This document shows, piece after piece, positions 47,160-58,568 of a stretch of 64,000 nucleotides of DNA (its first letter is position 1; every line of letters begins with the position of its first letter). Under the pieces are notes generated by a model, which saw nothing but the letters and a program-made list of their open reading frames with translations, was not told the origin of the DNA and ran no database searches. The position numbers were made by a program, and so were the translations under genes. The stretch lies in contig NZ_JBNWEO010000018.1 in NCBI RefSeq assembly GCF_050496765.1, positions 124,001-188,000 on the forward strand, read 5' to 3'. Origin of the DNA: JAEVLT01 sp050496765. Its GTDB lineage: Bacteria > Bacillota > Bacilli > Bacillales > Cytobacillaceae.

Positions 47160-49529
47160 ATGCTAGCAGCCAAAACGCGATGGAAGATGAAACCGTTCGA
47201 TCAAGAAAAGATTCATTCACTTGTTAATGAAATGAAAATGACCCCTTTTGTTGCTTCTATGCTTGTCAATCGAGGGATAAATACCGTTGAAGCTGCACGG
47301 TATTTTTTGTTTGGAGAAAATGAATTTCATGACCCTTTTTTATTCCAGGGAATGGACAAAGCTGTTGCAAGAATTCAAGCAGCCATTCAAAAGCAAGAGG
47401 CAATTTTGATTTTTGGCGACTACGATGCCGATGGTGTCAGCAGTACAACGGTTTTAATGAGAACCTTAAACGATTTAGGTGCAAACGTGCAATTTTATAT
47501 TCCGAACCGCTTCACTGAAGGCTATGGACCAAACGAAAAGGCGTTTAGAGAGGCGGCTGCAAAAGGGATTGCCTTGTTGATTACAGTTGATACCGGTATT
47601 GCTGCCGTACACGAAGCCCAGGTGGCAAAAGAATTAGGTATGGATTTGATCATTACCGACCACCACGAACCTGGACCGGTTTTACCTGATGCTTTTACGC
47701 TGATTCATCCAAAAATACCGGGAAGCACGTATCCATTTCGCGACCTCGCCGGTGTTGGAGTTGCCTTTAAACTTGCCCATGCATTATATGGCAGAGTTCC
47801 GGAACATTTGTTGGAAATAGCCGTTATCGGTACGATTGCTGACCTTGTCCCATTAAAAGGGGAAAACCGCTTGATTGCCAAACGGGGATTGGAAAAATTG
47901 AAATCAACCGCGAACTTAGGTTTGAGGGCTATTCTCAAACTTGCTGGAGCAAATCCAAAGTCAATTGACGAAGAAACGGTCGGTTTTACGCTTGCACCGA
48001 GGATTAATGCTGTCGGCCGGCTTGAAGACGCTGATCTTGCTGTTCACTTGCTTTTGACAGACGACCAGGATGAAGCCGAAGCATTGGCACACCAGATGGA
48101 GAGTTTGAACAAAGAACGGCAACAATTGGTAGCCGCAATGACAGAAGAAGCGGTAGAAGAAGTGGAGAAAAATTTCCCTGCTGCTCAAAACCGGGTTCTT
48201 GTTGTTGGAAAGGAAAACTGGAATGCCGGCGTCATTGGGATTGTTGCCTCAAAATTAGTTGAAAAATATTACCGGCCGGCGATTGTCCTTAGTATTGACC
48301 GCGAAAAAGGAGTGGCAAAAGGTTCAGCGCGCAGCATCCCAGGATTTGACCTTTTTAAAAATTTATCAGAGTGCCGTGATCTTCTGCCGCATTTCGGCGG
48401 GCACCCGATGGCAGCCGGGATGACCATGAATCTAGCGGATGTTTCAGAGCTTCGCGATCGTTTAAACCAGCAGGCAATGGAGCATTTGACAGCGGAAGAC
48501 CTGATTCCGATAACGATGCTTGATGCCGAGATGGAACTAGCGGACATTGATTTAGCGTTGATTGAGGAAGTGAACTTGCTTGCGCCTTTCGGGGTAGAAA
48601 ATCCAAAACCGAAAATCATAATCAAAGATACGGCGATTTCATCAATTCGGAAAATCGGAGCAAACCAGACCCATTTAAAATTAACGATTTCTGAAAATGG
48701 AGCAAATCTCGATGGCGTTGGATTCGGATTGGGTGCACTGGCTGATCAAATCTCCCCAATGGCAAAGATTTCGCTTATGGGGCAACTTGCCATTAATGAA
48801 TGGAACAATATCCGCAAGCCGCAAATTTTTATTCAGGATTTGGCCGTACAAGATTGGCAGTTGTTTGATTATCGCGGAGGAATGCGGATGAATAGCATTT
48901 TTCAATCAGTGCCGAATGAAAAGCGCAAGTGGATTGTGTTTCAAGAAAGTTTAATGGAAGAACTAAAGAAAAAACTGCTGACAGACGATGAAGTGCTTTT
49001 GATTCAATCGGCAGAAGTGGCGAAGGATGCTGATCTTGACGGAGCGAATGCCGTAATTGTTGACCTTCCGCCGGCAAGGGTGTTTCTGTCCGAATTGTTC
49101 ACCGGTAAAAAACCAGCAAGAATTTATGCTTGGTTTTATAAAGAAAACAGTGACTTTTTCAGCACTTTTCCAACCCGAGACCATTTTAAATGGTTTTACG
49201 GATTGCTGCTGAAAAAAGGGCCGATTGATCTCAATCGATATGGCGATATGCTTGCTAAAAAACGGGGCTGGAGTAAGGAAACGATTTTCTTTATGTCACA
49301 GGTGTTTTCTGAACTTGATTTTGTTACAATAAACAATGGATTCGTCACCATAAAAAGACAAGCGCAAAAGCGCGACTTAACTGACTCGCAAACCTATCGG
49401 AAAAAACAAGAGCAGTACGCAGTTGAAAGCGAATTGCTGTTTTCACCGTACCAGCAATTAAAGGCTTGGTTCGATCAAGCCATGCAAGGGTCAGTTAAAG
49501 TTGAGGAGGCAATGGAAGAATGGACTTAA
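47160..49529 (+). CDS. recJ: Single-stranded-DNA 5'-3' exonuclease RecJ
   Basis: Processes DNA ends in recombination and repair. 789 residues, the long Bacillus form. DHH-family motifs: DYDADG at 87-92, VDTGIAA near 143-149, and DHH at 167-169. The DHHA1 domain (about 350-455, [16 protein letters not shown]) and OB-fold (about 465-570) follow, then a Firmicute-specific C-terminal extension. ATG 47160 has GGGGTGA upstream. Its end overlaps apt by 10 bases. Confidence 0.96.
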   Translation: MLAAKTRWKMKPFDQEKIHSLVNEMKMTPFVASMLVNRGINTVEAARYFLFGENEFHDPFLFQGMDKAVARIQAAIQKQEAILIFGDYDADGVSSTTVLMRTLNDLGANVQFYIPNRFTEGYGPNEKAFREAAAKGIALLITVDTGIAAVHEAQVAKELGMDLIITDHHEPGPVLPDAFTLIHPKIPGSTYPFRDLAGVGVAFKLAHALYGRVPEHLLEIAVIGTIADLVPLKGENRLIAKRGLEKLKSTANLGLRAILKLAGANPKSIDEETVGFTLAPRINAVGRLEDADLAVHLLLTDDQDEAEALAHQMESLNKERQQLVAAMTEEAVEEVEKNFPAAQNRVLVVGKENWNAGVIGIVASKLVEKYYRPAIVLSIDREKGVAKGSARSIPGFDLFKNLSECRDLLPHFGGHPMAAGMTMNLADVSELRDRLNQQAMEHLTAEDLIPITMLDAEMELADIDLALIEEVNLLAPFGVENPKPKIIIKDTAISSIRKIGANQTHLKLTISENGANLDGVGFGLGALADQISPMAKISLMGQLAINEWNNIRKPQIFIQDLAVQDWQLFDYRGGMRMNSIFQSVPNEKRKWIVFQESLMEELKKKLLTDDEVLLIQSAEVAKDADLDGANAVIVDLPPARVFLSELFTGKKPARIYAWFYKENSDFFSTFPTRDHFKWFYGLLLKKGPIDLNRYGDMLAKKRGWSKETIFFMSQVFSELDFVTINNGFVTIKRQAQKRDLTDSQTYRKKQEQYAVESELLFSPYQQLKAWFDQAMQGSVKVEEAMEEWT

Positions 49530-50032
49530 AGCAGTATGTAACAATCGTACAAGACTGGCCAAAACCAGGCATAAAATTTAAAGATATTACAACATTGATG
49601 GATAATGGACAAGCATATAAATATGCGACAGATCAAATTGTTCAATATGCCAAAGAAAAGAAAATCGAAATTGTCGTAGGTCCGGAAGCGCGCGGGTTCA
49701 TCATTGGCTGCCCGGTTGCTTATTCGCTTGAAGTGGGCTTTGCACCAGTAAGGAAAGAAGGAAAACTTCCACGGGAAACAATTAAAGTTAACTATGGTTT
49801 GGAATACGGCAGCGATGTTTTAACGATTCACAAGGATGCCATTAAACCGGGACAGCGCGTACTCATCACGGATGATTTGCTTGCGACCGGCGGAACGATC
49901 GAAGCAACCATTAAGCTTGTCGAGGAATTGGGCGGTATCGTTGCAGGTATTGCCTTCCTAATTGAATTAACATACCTTGAAGGAAGAGAAAAACTAAACG
50001 GCTACGATGTTTTGACACTGATGCAGTTTTAA
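49520..50032 (+). CDS. apt: Adenine phosphoribosyltransferase
   Basis: Salvages adenine to AMP using PRPP. 170 residues, normal. The PRPP loop [13 protein letters not shown] is at about 114-126, and [14 protein letters not shown] is the family start of the active site. Starts inside recJ. recJ-apt-relA is conserved in bacilli and links purine salvage with stringent control. A terminator separates it from relA. Confidence 0.97.
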   Translation: MDLKQYVTIVQDWPKPGIKFKDITTLMDNGQAYKYATDQIVQYAKEKKIEIVVGPEARGFIIGCPVAYSLEVGFAPVRKEGKLPRETIKVNYGLEYGSDVLTIHKDAIKPGQRVLITDDLLATGGTIEATIKLVEELGGIVAGIAFLIELTYLEGREKLNGYDVLTLMQF

Positions 50033-50095
50033 AAGAAAGAGAGTGTCCGGTCTTTCTAGGATTCGGACCTCTCTTCTTTCTTTTTCATGCTTTTT
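50031..50095 (+). terminator. Terminator of recJ-apt
   Basis: Long interrupted stem: AAGAAAGAGAG and GTCCG pair with CGGAC and CTCTCTTCTTTCTT, followed by TTTTT. The apt stop lies at its foot. Confidence 0.8.
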
Positions 50096-50213
50096 TCAGC
50101 AAAACATACAGCTTTCGACAAATTTTTCAAATTTCCTGAAAAAATAGTAGCCAATCCCTTTACATCTAGGTTTTTTTTTTCGATAATAGAAACAACATAC
50201 TTTTTTGGCATAA

Positions 50214-50295
50214 AGGAGCACTCAAACGTGCATCCATCTTAATGGAGGCTCCTGAACAAACCGGAAAGCGAGTGCCTTTCGCGGAAATGAACCGC
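50214..50295 (+). other. Possible structured 5' leader of relA
   Basis: Within the 300-base apt-relA gap, AGGAGC (50214-50219) pairs with GCTCCT (50248-50253) around an inner CCAT/ATGG hairpin. GCGA/TCGC and GCGG (50281-50284) / CCGC (50292-50295) follow. The start codon is 37 bases further. It matches no riboswitch class that I recognise. Confidence 0.35.
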
Positions 50296-50332
50296 AGAAT
50301 ATAAATAAATGAAAAAACCAAAGGTGATTTTA

Positions 50333-52528
50333 ATGGCGAATGATCAATTGTTAACCGCCGAGCAAGTCATCGACAAGACGAGAGCATATTTAAACGATGA
50401 AAATGTGGAACTGGTGAAAAAAGCCTATCACTATGCTGAGCAGGCTCATCGTGATCAATATAGAAAATCGGGTGAACCGTATATTATTCACCCCATCCAG
50501 GTTGCCGGGATTCTTGCGGATTTGCAAATGGACCCGGCTACGGTTGCAGCTGGTTTTCTCCATGATGTTGTTGAGGATACAAGCGTTACATTGCAAGATT
50601 TAGAAGAGGTCTTCAACAGCGAAGTGGCTATGCTTGTCGACGGAGTGACAAAGTTAGGCAAAATTAAATACAAATCCCATGAGGAGCAACAAGCTGAAAA
50701 TCACCGGAAAATGTTTGTGGCAATGGCACAGGATATCCGGGTTATTTTAATCAAGCTTGCTGACCGCCTCCATAATATGCGTACGTTAAAACATCTTCCG
50801 TATGAAAAACAACGGAGAATTGCCAATGAAACGCTTGAAATTTTTGCTCCATTGGCCCATCGACTTGGGATTTCCAAAATCAAGTGGGAATTGGAAGATA
50901 CTGCATTAAGGTATTTAAATCCCCAGCAATACTACCGGATTGTAAACTTGATGAAGAAAAAGCGAGCCGAGAGGGAGCAATACTTGGAAGACGTGATTGT
51001 GGAAGTGCGCAGCCGATTGGACGAGGTGTCCATAAAAGCAGAACTCTCGGGGCGTCCAAAGCATATTTACAGCATTTATCGCAAAATGGCGCTGCAAAAT
51101 AAACAATTTAACGAAATCTATGATCTTCTGGCTGTCCGAATTGTCGTTAACAGCATTAAAGATTGCTATGCTGTTTTAGGAATTATTCATACATGTTGGA
51201 AACCAATGCCGGGGCGATTTAAAGATTACATTGCCATGCCGAAACCAAATATGTACCAATCGCTCCATACAACGGTTATCGGTCCGAAAGGTGACCCGCT
51301 TGAGGTGCAGATTCGCACATTTGAAATGCACCGGATCGCTGAATTCGGGATTGCTGCCCACTGGGCATACAAAGAAGGAAAAAGTTTGGCTGAAAGCTCT
51401 TCCTATGAACAAAAACTGACGTGGTTTCGTGAAATCCTGGAATTCCAAAATGAGACGGCCAATGCTGAAGAGTTTATGGAATCACTGAAAATCGATCTTT
51501 TTTCGGATATGGTTTTTATCTTTACCCCAAAAGGCGATGTGATCGAGCTTCCTTCCGGCTCCGTTCCGATCGATTTTGCCTATCGGATTCATTCGGAAAT
51601 TGGCAATAAAACGATCGGTGCTAAAGTCAATGGCAAGATGGTTACCCTTGATTACAAACTGAAAACCGGGGACATTGTTGAAATCTTAACGTCCAAACAT
51701 TCGTATGGACCAAGTCAGGATTGGCTAAAACTTGCGCAAACTTCCCAAGCAAAAAATAAGATTCGTCAGTTTTTCAAAAAACAACGGCGTGAAGAAAATA
51801 TTGAAAAAGGCCGAGAATTGGTTGAAAAAGAAATTCGGGCAATGGAGTTTGATGCAAAAGAGATTTTAACGGCTGAAAATATGAAAAAAGTTGCCGAAAA
51901 ATTTAATTTTATGAATGAAGAGGATATGTTTGCTGCTGTTGGCTACAGCGGGGTAACCGCACTGCAAGTTGCCAACCGGTTAACGGAGAAGTGGCGGAAG
52001 AAGCGCGATCAGGAGCAATCAGCGACGATTGTTAATAAAATTAGCGAATTAAAATCGTTTCCTCCATCGAAGAAACGCGATTCTGGCGTTCAAGTTTCCG
52101 GAATTGACAACTTGCTTATTCGGTTATCGAAGTGCTGCAATCCTGTTCCTGGAGATGAAATTGTCGGATTTATCACAAAAGGCCGAGGCGTATCGGTTCA
52201 TCGCGCCGATTGTCCGAACATTGACACAAGTGAAGCGCAGACAAGGCTGATTGCGGTTCAATGGGAATCTTCTTTAAATGATCGGAAGGAATACAATGTC
52301 GATATTGAAATAAACGGTTATGACCGGCGCGGGCTTCTAAATGAAGTGCTCCAAGCGGTGAATGAAACAAAGACCGATATTTCGGCTGTATCCGGGAAAT
52401 CTGATCGCAATAAAATGGCAACGATCAATATGTCCATTGCCATCCATAATGTCAGCCATTTACAAAAAGTGGTTGAGAGGATCAAGCAAATACCGGACAT
52501 TTACTCTGTGCGCAGAGTGATGAATTAA
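50333..52528 (+). CDS. relA: Bifunctional (p)ppGpp synthetase/hydrolase Rel
   Basis: Makes and degrades the stringent-response alarmone. 731 residues: HD hydrolase domain with His53 and His77-Asp78 (FLHDVVEDT), and a synthetase domain whose [20 protein letters not shown] carries the RxKD charge motif of bifunctional Rel enzymes. TGS (about 390-455), a zinc-finger region ([19 protein letters not shown]) and ACT (about 655-731) follow. Hydrolase residues are intact. ATG 50333 is chosen: AAAGGTGA precedes, and [14 protein letters not shown] equals the B. subtilis start. Confidence 0.97.
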   Translation: MANDQLLTAEQVIDKTRAYLNDENVELVKKAYHYAEQAHRDQYRKSGEPYIIHPIQVAGILADLQMDPATVAAGFLHDVVEDTSVTLQDLEEVFNSEVAMLVDGVTKLGKIKYKSHEEQQAENHRKMFVAMAQDIRVILIKLADRLHNMRTLKHLPYEKQRRIANETLEIFAPLAHRLGISKIKWELEDTALRYLNPQQYYRIVNLMKKKRAEREQYLEDVIVEVRSRLDEVSIKAELSGRPKHIYSIYRKMALQNKQFNEIYDLLAVRIVVNSIKDCYAVLGIIHTCWKPMPGRFKDYIAMPKPNMYQSLHTTVIGPKGDPLEVQIRTFEMHRIAEFGIAAHWAYKEGKSLAESSSYEQKLTWFREILEFQNETANAEEFMESLKIDLFSDMVFIFTPKGDVIELPSGSVPIDFAYRIHSEIGNKTIGAKVNGKMVTLDYKLKTGDIVEILTSKHSYGPSQDWLKLAQTSQAKNKIRQFFKKQRREENIEKGRELVEKEIRAMEFDAKEILTAENMKKVAEKFNFMNEEDMFAAVGYSGVTALQVANRLTEKWRKKRDQEQSATIVNKISELKSFPPSKKRDSGVQVSGIDNLLIRLSKCCNPVPGDEIVGFITKGRGVSVHRADCPNIDTSEAQTRLIAVQWESSLNDRKEYNVDIEINGYDRRGLLNEVLQAVNETKTDISAVSGKSDRNKMATINMSIAIHNVSHLQKVVERIKQIPDIYSVRRVMN

Positions 52529-52544
52529 TAAGGAGCAAGAAAGA

Positions 52545-52985
52545 ATGCGAGTAGTTGTACAGCGAAGCAAACAGGCAAAGGTGACTGTCGCGGGGGAAAT
52601 CACCGGTGAAATTACGAGCGGACTTGTGCTGTTAGTCGGTGTAACCCATGAGGACACAAAGGATGATGCTGCCTATTTGGCTGACAAAATTGTGAATTTG
52701 CGCATCTTTGAGGATGCGTCAGAAAAAATGAATCATTCGCTGCTGGATGTTGGCGGACAAATTCTTTCGATTTCCCAGTTTACGTTGTACGGCGACTGTC
52801 GAAAAGGAAGAAGACCCAATTTTATGGAGGCAGCAAGACCGGATCATGCAGAGGAACTTTATAAGGCCTTTAATCAGCTTTTGCGAGAAAAGGGTGTACA
52901 CGTCGAGACAGGTGTTTTTGGGGCGATGATGGAGGTCAGTTTAGTAAATGACGGCCCCGTCACCTTAATCGTAGAAAGCAAGTAA
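52545..52985 (+). CDS. dtd: D-aminoacyl-tRNA deacylase
   Basis: Removes D-amino acids (and glycine from tRNA-Ala) from mischarged tRNA. 146 residues. The two active-site motifs are SQFTLYGD at 77-84 and the cis-proline motif NDGPVT at 135-140. Called yrvI in B. subtilis, where it also follows relA. AAGGAGCAAG precedes ATG 52545. Confidence 0.97.
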   Translation: MRVVVQRSKQAKVTVAGEITGEITSGLVLLVGVTHEDTKDDAAYLADKIVNLRIFEDASEKMNHSLLDVGGQILSISQFTLYGDCRKGRRPNFMEAARPDHAEELYKAFNQLLREKGVHVETGVFGAMMEVSLVNDGPVTLIVESK

Positions 52986-53012
52986 AAAAGCTAGGCAATA
53001 GCCTAGCTTTTT
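52985..53012. terminator. Bidirectional terminator between dtd and the amidase gene
   Basis: Perfect 12-base-pair stem AAAAAGCTAGGC (52985-52996) / GCCTAGCTTTTT (53001-53012) with an AATA loop; it serves both convergent genes. Confidence 0.92.
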
Positions 53013-54753
53013 ATTGTCCTTTAAAATATCGGGCGAGTCCGTTGTATATGCCGGTTGCTGCGTTTTCCTGAAATTGTTTTGAATTAAGTGTCATTTCCTC
53101 TTCGGGATTGCTTAAGTAACCAAGTTCAATCAATGTTGCTTTTCGCGGATTTTCCCGGATTACATGAAAATCTCCAAAACGCACACCCCTGTTTTTAAGT
53201 CCTGTTTCCCCGTTTACACCCGCCAAAACAGCCTTTGCAAGCGGCTTTTGGTAGCCATAATAATAATAGCCAGTTTCGCCGCGGACACTGCGGTCTAAAT
53301 TGCTATCATAATGAAGACTGATAAAGGCATCCGCTTGTTGAAACCGTGCCGTACTCACCCGGGACGGGAGTGAAACATATTCATCACTTGTTCGAGTCAG
53401 AATGACGTTTGCACCTGCTGCCTTTAGTTTGTCATAGACAAGGTTTGCTGTTCGTAATGCCAAGTTTTTTTCAAGGGTTCCACCCGAACCGGTTGTACCT
53501 GTGTCCTCACCGCCATGTCCTGGATCCAGGACGATGGTTTTGTTTTTTAAATAGCTTTCAACGCCCTGTCTCTCTATTTTTGGAGCTGAACCGTTTACCG
53601 ATACAATCCACCCGGCCACATACGCTTTTGTGCCGTCCTTGAGCTTTATTTCATACCATTCATTTTCTATCTTTGTTACGGTAAATTGATCCCCTTCCTT
53701 TGCCCGGTAGATTACATCTGCCTGCAAACTTGGAGAGTTTCTTACGTTCGTGCCATTTTGCAAAATCGTAACGGTCGATTCCTTTACCGCTTGACCGGTT
53801 GAAGTAGCATTTTTAGCAGCTGATTTATCGAGATATAAACTTGAAATCCAGCCGTAGCTTCCAGGTGCATACTCAATTTTTGCCCAGTTGTTTACTTCGG
53901 CAAGAATTGAATAATGCTGACCTTTGTTTACAGTACCCACAATGCTGCCATTCAATGAAGCTTGATCGCGAATATGTAAGCCATTGGCAGATACGGTGCC
54001 AATGATTCCACTTAAATCATTGCTATTCTGATTTTTTTTGTCACCAAGGTCGACAAATTGAGCGCTGACCCATGCGGTTTTTCCTTGAAAACGAAATTCC
54101 AGCCAATCGCCTTTTTGGGATAATACCTGGATGGCTGTTCCTTTAGCGAGCTTTCCGAGAATTTTAGCGGAAGGCGAGGCATCGCTTCGCGTATTGACAT
54201 TGTCACCATTTATCATTCCGGTTGTTTTCAAAGAACTTTGATTTTTTGGAGCACTGTTTAAATGTAAAAACGTTGCCGCAACCCAGCCATCTCCGAAAGA
54301 GGATGATACTTTGATCCAGCTTTCATTTTTATCGAGAACATTGACCACTTGTCCTTTAGCTAGGTAGCCGATAATTTGGAAGTTGGTTCCAGGACCTGAA
54401 CGCACCCGTAAATTGTCTGTATTGCTGACCGCGGAATTCCCGCTTAAGCTTTGTTTATTTGTTGCTTGATTCCCGCTTGCTTTACGAATAAGCCAATTTG
54501 CCACCCAGCCTGTTTCCCCGTTTGAAAGCTTGATCTGTGTCCAATCATTGCTTTCTTTAACAATTGCATACTCATCGCCTTTTTTTAATTGAGTAATCAA
54601 TGGATAACTCAAGCTAGGCCCTTGGCGAACGTTCACGGAATCTGCCGCGATCGTAACAGTTCCTGCGGCTTTCGCCTTGCCTGTGGCATTTGAATAAAAA
54701 GAACTGAATGCCAAAGCAATCATTAAGAACAATATTCCTGCTTTTTTCCCCAT
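53011..54753 (-). CDS. yrvJ: N-acetylmuramoyl-L-alanine amidase with five SH3b domains
   Basis: Secreted cell-wall hydrolase cleaving the bond between muramic acid and the stem peptide. 580 residues: signal peptide about 1-30, five bacterial SH3 domains in a row (about 32-90, 108-165, 178-240, 248-310, 320-385) that bind the wall, then an Amidase_3 domain (about 405-580). Zinc and catalytic residues are in DPGHGGED, TLEKNLAL, SLHYDSN and LIELGYLSN, so the enzyme appears intact. ATG 54753 has AAAGGAG 6 bases before; the ATG at 54759 abuts the binding site. B. subtilis YrvJ occupies the same place. Confidence 0.93.
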   Translation of the reverse strand: MGKKAGILFLMIALAFSSFYSNATGKAKAAGTVTIAADSVNVRQGPSLSYPLITQLKKGDEYAIVKESNDWTQIKLSNGETGWVANWLIRKASGNQATNKQSLSGNSAVSNTDNLRVRSGPGTNFQIIGYLAKGQVVNVLDKNESWIKVSSSFGDGWVAATFLHLNSAPKNQSSLKTTGMINGDNVNTRSDASPSAKILGKLAKGTAIQVLSQKGDWLEFRFQGKTAWVSAQFVDLGDKKNQNSNDLSGIIGTVSANGLHIRDQASLNGSIVGTVNKGQHYSILAEVNNWAKIEYAPGSYGWISSLYLDKSAAKNATSTGQAVKESTVTILQNGTNVRNSPSLQADVIYRAKEGDQFTVTKIENEWYEIKLKDGTKAYVAGWIVSVNGSAPKIERQGVESYLKNKTIVLDPGHGGEDTGTTGSGGTLEKNLALRTANLVYDKLKAAGANVILTRTSDEYVSLPSRVSTARFQQADAFISLHYDSNLDRSVRGETGYYYYGYQKPLAKAVLAGVNGETGLKNRGVRFGDFHVIRENPRKATLIELGYLSNPEEEMTLNSKQFQENAATGIYNGLARYFKGQ

Positions 54754-54922
54754 CTGCATCTCCTTTACCTTTTTGCCCTTATTTTAACGCAAAACGAGCT
54801 GAAAATCATTCCTTTGTTGGGAAAATGGGTCAGTTTTCCTAACAATCTAAATTTGAATGCAAGTTTTATTACAATTTTGTTCACAATAATGGTAGAGGAT
54901 TAGTATGGAAAGGTGGATCAGT

Positions 54923-55099
54923 ATGCGTTCAAGTGAAAAAGGTGTGATCACACAATCAGCGGGAAACCGATTATTTGGTGTTGATTTTCATGATTTTGTT
55001 GAAAAAGAACAAAATACAAGTATGTTTGAACTGGCTTCGGAATTTGGACTGACCATGAATGATGTAAAAAAATTAAAAAAGTACCTGGATAGATCCTAA
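54923..55099 (+). CDS. Small conserved protein (YrzK position)
   Basis: 58 residues: MRSSEKGVITQSAGNRLFGV at the start, then FELASEFGLTMNDVKKLKKY, which looks like a short helix-turn-helix. The function is unknown. ATG 54923 is preferred over ATG 54905, as AAAGGTGG lies 6 bases before it. B. subtilis has a small gene, yrzK, in the same interval between yrvJ and hisS. It could be a tiny DNA-binding protein or an adaptor. Confidence 0.7.
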   Translation: MRSSEKGVITQSAGNRLFGVDFHDFVEKEQNTSMFELASEFGLTMNDVKKLKKYLDRS

Positions 55100-55105
55100 A
55101 TAGTC

Positions 55106-55134
55106 TTGACATTCAAAAAAATGCTCCGTATTAT
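55106..55134 (+). promoter_or_regulatory. Sigma-A promoter of the hisS leader
   Basis: Perfect TTGACA (55106-55111) and TATTAT (55129-55134) with 17-base spacing, just upstream of the T-box leader. Confidence 0.85.
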
Positions 55135-55139
55135 TATAT

Positions 55140-55428
55140 AATTAAAATGACCATATTTTAAAAACCAATGATGGAGCATAGTAATTAAGGTATCCTGCGT
55201 GCTTAGAGAGGAATTGCCCTGGGCTGAAAGCAATTCCCATGTCGTCTTAATGAAAGAACACTCCGAAGGTTTCTTTCTGAAAGAAATTTTCAAGTAGGAA
55301 TGAACGTGTACAGGCGTTAACTGGAAAGAGGAAAAGCGGTTTTTCTTCGCTTTTCAACTAGGGTGGCACCACGGGAATATCACAACTCTCGTCCCTTGTT
55401 TTTTAACAAGGGATGGGAGTTTTTTTAT
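55140..55428 (+). promoter_or_regulatory. T-box leader controlling hisS-aspS (histidine)
   Basis: T-box core GGGTGGCACCACGG at 55361-55374. It is followed by a terminator hairpin GTCCCTTGTT / AACAAGGGAT with GGGAG closing (55385-55420) and seven T. The specifier is probably CAC (His) at 55259-55261 in AAAGAACACTCC, using the GAA-codon arrangement common in T-boxes. AAC overlaps it by one base. Binding of uncharged tRNA-His would allow read-through into hisS and aspS. Confidence 0.92.
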
Positions 55429-55454
55429 TGAAAAAAATGAAGGAGGAATCCCCA

Positions 55455-56726
55455 TTGTCTATTAGCATTCCTAGGGGCACACAAGACATCTTGCCAGGTG
55501 AGGTGGAAAAATGGCAGCTGATTGAAAACAAAGCAAGGGAGCTTTGTCAAAGATATCAATATCATGAAATTCGCACCCCGATTTTTGAACATACAGAATT
55601 ATTTTTACGCGGGGTGGGCGATACGACCGATATTGTCCAAAAAGAAATGTATACTTTTATCGATAAAGGCGATCGCAGCTTAACACTTCGGCCGGAAGGA
55701 ACAGCATCGACGGTTCGCGCTTTTGTTGAGAAGAAACTGTTTGGGTTGCCTTCCCAACCTGTAAAGCTCTTTTATATGGGGCCGATGTTCCGGTATGAAC
55801 GTCCGCAGGCAGGGCGCTTCCGCCAATTTGTTCAATTCGGTGTTGAAGCATTGGGAAGCGATGATCCAGCCATTGATGCCGAGGTCATTTCGCTCGCAAT
55901 GAATCTATACAAAGAAGTTGGCTTGGAACGATTGAAATTGGTGATCAACAGTCTTGGTGACAAAGAAAGCCGCAATGCTCACCGCGAAGCGCTCGTAAAT
56001 CATTTTCGGCCGCGAATTGGCGAATTTTGCAGCGATTGCCAAGGCCGCTTGGAAAAAAACCCGCTCAGAATTTTGGATTGTAAAAAAGACCGCGATCATG
56101 AATTAATGAAAATGGCTCCATCGATTATTGATTATTTAAACGAGTATTCTCGAAATTATTTTGAAAAGCTTCAGTATTATTTAGGATTGCTGGATATTCC
56201 GTTTGAAGTCGATCCCAACCTTGTGCGTGGTCTCGATTATTACAATCACACGGCATTTGAAATTATGAGTGATGCAGAAGGTTTTGGTGCAATCACGACG
56301 TTGTGTGGCGGCGGACGCTACAATGGGCTGACAGAAGAAATCGGCGGTCCGGAAACGCCGGGGATTGGGTTTGCGTTAAGTATTGAACGCATGCTAGCTG
56401 CGATTGAAGCGGAAGGAGTCCAGCTTGGTGTCGCTCAAGGAATCGATTGTTTCCTTGTTGCACTGGGCGATGCAGCCAAAGATTACACGGTAGGATTGCT
56501 GCAGCAGCTTCGAAACGCTGGGCTTTCGGCAGAGCGGGATTATCTAAACCGCAAAGTAAAAGCCCAGTTTAAAGCAGCAGATCGCTTGAATGCGAAATAT
56601 GTAGCAGTGTTAGGTGACGAAGAGTTAAGCAACAATAAAATCACAGTGAAAAAGATGGAAACGGGAGACCAAGTTGAAATCGGACTTGATTCATTCGTGT
56701 CCTATTTGCTGGAAGGACAGAAATAA
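55455..56726 (+). CDS. hisS: Histidyl-tRNA synthetase
   Basis: Class II synthetase, homodimer. 423 residues: motif 1 around [18 protein letters not shown], motif 2 in [18 protein letters not shown], the HisA motif [14 protein letters not shown], and motif 3 in [12 protein letters not shown]. The C-terminal anticodon-binding domain is at about 325-423. Start TTG 55455 with AAGGAGG 8 bases upstream; [13 protein letters not shown] is the normal start. An in-frame 5' extension beginning in the leader terminator is rejected. aspS follows after 12 bases. Confidence 0.97.
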   Translation: MSISIPRGTQDILPGEVEKWQLIENKARELCQRYQYHEIRTPIFEHTELFLRGVGDTTDIVQKEMYTFIDKGDRSLTLRPEGTASTVRAFVEKKLFGLPSQPVKLFYMGPMFRYERPQAGRFRQFVQFGVEALGSDDPAIDAEVISLAMNLYKEVGLERLKLVINSLGDKESRNAHREALVNHFRPRIGEFCSDCQGRLEKNPLRILDCKKDRDHELMKMAPSIIDYLNEYSRNYFEKLQYYLGLLDIPFEVDPNLVRGLDYYNHTAFEIMSDAEGFGAITTLCGGGRYNGLTEEIGGPETPGIGFALSIERMLAAIEAEGVQLGVAQGIDCFLVALGDAAKDYTVGLLQQLRNAGLSAERDYLNRKVKAQFKAADRLNAKYVAVLGDEELSNNKITVKKMETGDQVEIGLDSFVSYLLEGQK

Positions 56727-56738
56727 GGGGGATCCAGA

Positions 56739-58514
56739 ATGTTTGGCAGAAGCTATTTTTGTGGTGAAGTGCCGGAATTGGCCATTGGCGAAAAGGTAAT
56801 CTTAAAAGGATGGGTACAAAAACGGCGCGACCTAGGCGGTTTAATTTTTATTGATTTGCGCGATCGCACAGGTATTGTACAAGTTGTATTTAATCCAGAC
56901 ACGTCTCAAGAAGCATTAAACGTAGCGGAAAAAATTCGTAATGAATTTGTGCTGAGTATTGAGGGAAAGGTCGTCGCACGCGAAGAATCAACATTTAACG
57001 AGCAGTTAAAAACAGGAAAAATTGAAGTGTATGCTGAAGCGGTAACGATCATCAATGAAGCAAAAACACCGCCATTTATGATTTCGGATCATACCGATGC
57101 CTCTGAAGATGTCAGATTGAAGTACCGCTATCTTGATTTTCGCCGCCCGGTCATGTTTGAAACGCTTAAAATGCGCCACCAAGTAACAAAAGCGATTCGC
57201 GGTTTCCTTGATGGTGAAGGATTTTTGGATATTGAAACACCGATTCTAACAAAAAGTACTCCTGAAGGGGCTCGCGATTACCTCGTTCCAAGCCGGGTGC
57301 ATCCAGGCGAGTTTTACGCACTGCCGCAATCGCCGCAACTTTTCAAACAGTTGTTGATGGTCGGTGGGATTGAGCGCTATTATCAAATCGCCCGCTGTTT
57401 TCGCGATGAGGATCTGCGTGCTGACCGCCAGCCGGAATTTACACAAGTCGATATTGAGACAAGTTTTTTAGGGCAGGAAGACATTATGGGCTTAATGGAA
57501 AAAATGATGGCTAAAGTGATGCGGGAAGTGAAGGAAATTGAGGTTGCGGCGCCATTTCCCCGCATGACGTATGATGAAGCGATGAGCCGCTATGGTTCGG
57601 ATAAGCCGGATACGCGCTTTGAAATGGAACTTGTCGATCTATCAGAGATTGTGAAAAATTCAAGTTTTAAAGTGTTTTCTGCTGCAGTCGAAAGCGGCGG
57701 CCAAGTAAAAGCAATCAATGTCAAAAGCGCTGCCGATCAGTATTCCCGTAAAGATATCGATGCTTTAGGAGAGTACGCACGCCGCTATGGTGCCAAAGGA
57801 CTTGCCTGGCTCAAGGTCGAAGAAGACGGATTCAAAGGACCGATTGCCAAGTTCATTACCTCTGAGGAAGAACAGGCGATAAAAGCTACGCTGGCTGCTC
57901 AGACAGGTGACTTGCTTTTGTTTGTTGCAGATAAGAAAAGCGTTGTTGCAGATTCTCTTGGTGCTTTAAGGCTTAAGCTTGGAAAAGATTTAAATTTAAT
58001 TGATCCGGGTCTATTTAACTTTTTATGGATAACCGATTGGCCGCTTCTTGAATTTGACGAAGACGAAGGGCGTTATTACGCTGCACATCATCCGTTCACA
58101 ATGCCTTTCCGGGAAGATTTAGATTGGCTTGAGACGGAGCCAGGCAAAGTTCGGGCGCAAGCGTATGACATTGTCTTAAACGGCTATGAATTGGGCGGTG
58201 GCTCATTAAGGATTTTTGAGCGTAATATACAAGAAAAGATGTTTAAGGTTCTTGGATTTACCGAGGAAGAAGCGCGCGAGCAGTTTGGGTTCTTGCTAAA
58301 TGCGTTCGAATACGGCACACCGCCGCATGGTGGAATTGCCTTAGGTCTTGACCGGCTTGTGATGCTCCTTGCAGGAAGTTCAAACCTCCGCGATACAATT
58401 GCTTTTCCGAAAACAGCCAGTGCGAGCTGCTTATTGACAAATGCCCCTGGTGAAGTTTCCCAGAAGCAGCTGGATGAGTTGAATTTGTCAATAAACGTTA
58501 ACAATCAGCAATAG
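56739..58514 (+). CDS. aspS: Aspartyl-tRNA synthetase
   Basis: Charges tRNA-Asp. 591 residues, bacterial type: N-terminal OB anticodon domain (about 1-105), class II core with motif 2 [16 protein letters not shown], the bacterial GAD insertion (about 290-410) and motif 3 [24 protein letters not shown] precedes ATG 56739. Cotranscription with hisS puts it under the histidine T-box, as in B. subtilis. Confidence 0.97.
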   Translation: MFGRSYFCGEVPELAIGEKVILKGWVQKRRDLGGLIFIDLRDRTGIVQVVFNPDTSQEALNVAEKIRNEFVLSIEGKVVAREESTFNEQLKTGKIEVYAEAVTIINEAKTPPFMISDHTDASEDVRLKYRYLDFRRPVMFETLKMRHQVTKAIRGFLDGEGFLDIETPILTKSTPEGARDYLVPSRVHPGEFYALPQSPQLFKQLLMVGGIERYYQIARCFRDEDLRADRQPEFTQVDIETSFLGQEDIMGLMEKMMAKVMREVKEIEVAAPFPRMTYDEAMSRYGSDKPDTRFEMELVDLSEIVKNSSFKVFSAAVESGGQVKAINVKSAADQYSRKDIDALGEYARRYGAKGLAWLKVEEDGFKGPIAKFITSEEEQAIKATLAAQTGDLLLFVADKKSVVADSLGALRLKLGKDLNLIDPGLFNFLWITDWPLLEFDEDEGRYYAAHHPFTMPFREDLDWLETEPGKVRAQAYDIVLNGYELGGGSLRIFERNIQEKMFKVLGFTEEEAREQFGFLLNAFEYGTPPHGGIALGLDRLVMLLAGSSNLRDTIAFPKTASASCLLTNAPGEVSQKQLDELNLSINVNNQQ

Positions 58515-58532
58515 CTTCCGGCGGTTTTTACC

Positions 58533-58561
58533 TTGAGCAATACATGAAAATATGGTATGCT
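58533..58561 (+). promoter_or_regulatory. Sigma-A promoter of 6S RNA
   Basis: TTGAGC (58533-58538) and TATGCT (58556-58561) with 17-base spacing and an extended -10 TG at 58553-58554. Confidence 0.7.
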
Positions 58562-58568
58562 AATAGCA

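Noticed and set aside
55096..55293. Minus-strand frame in the hisS leader.
   Set aside because: It covers the promoter and stem I of the T-box and has no supporting features.
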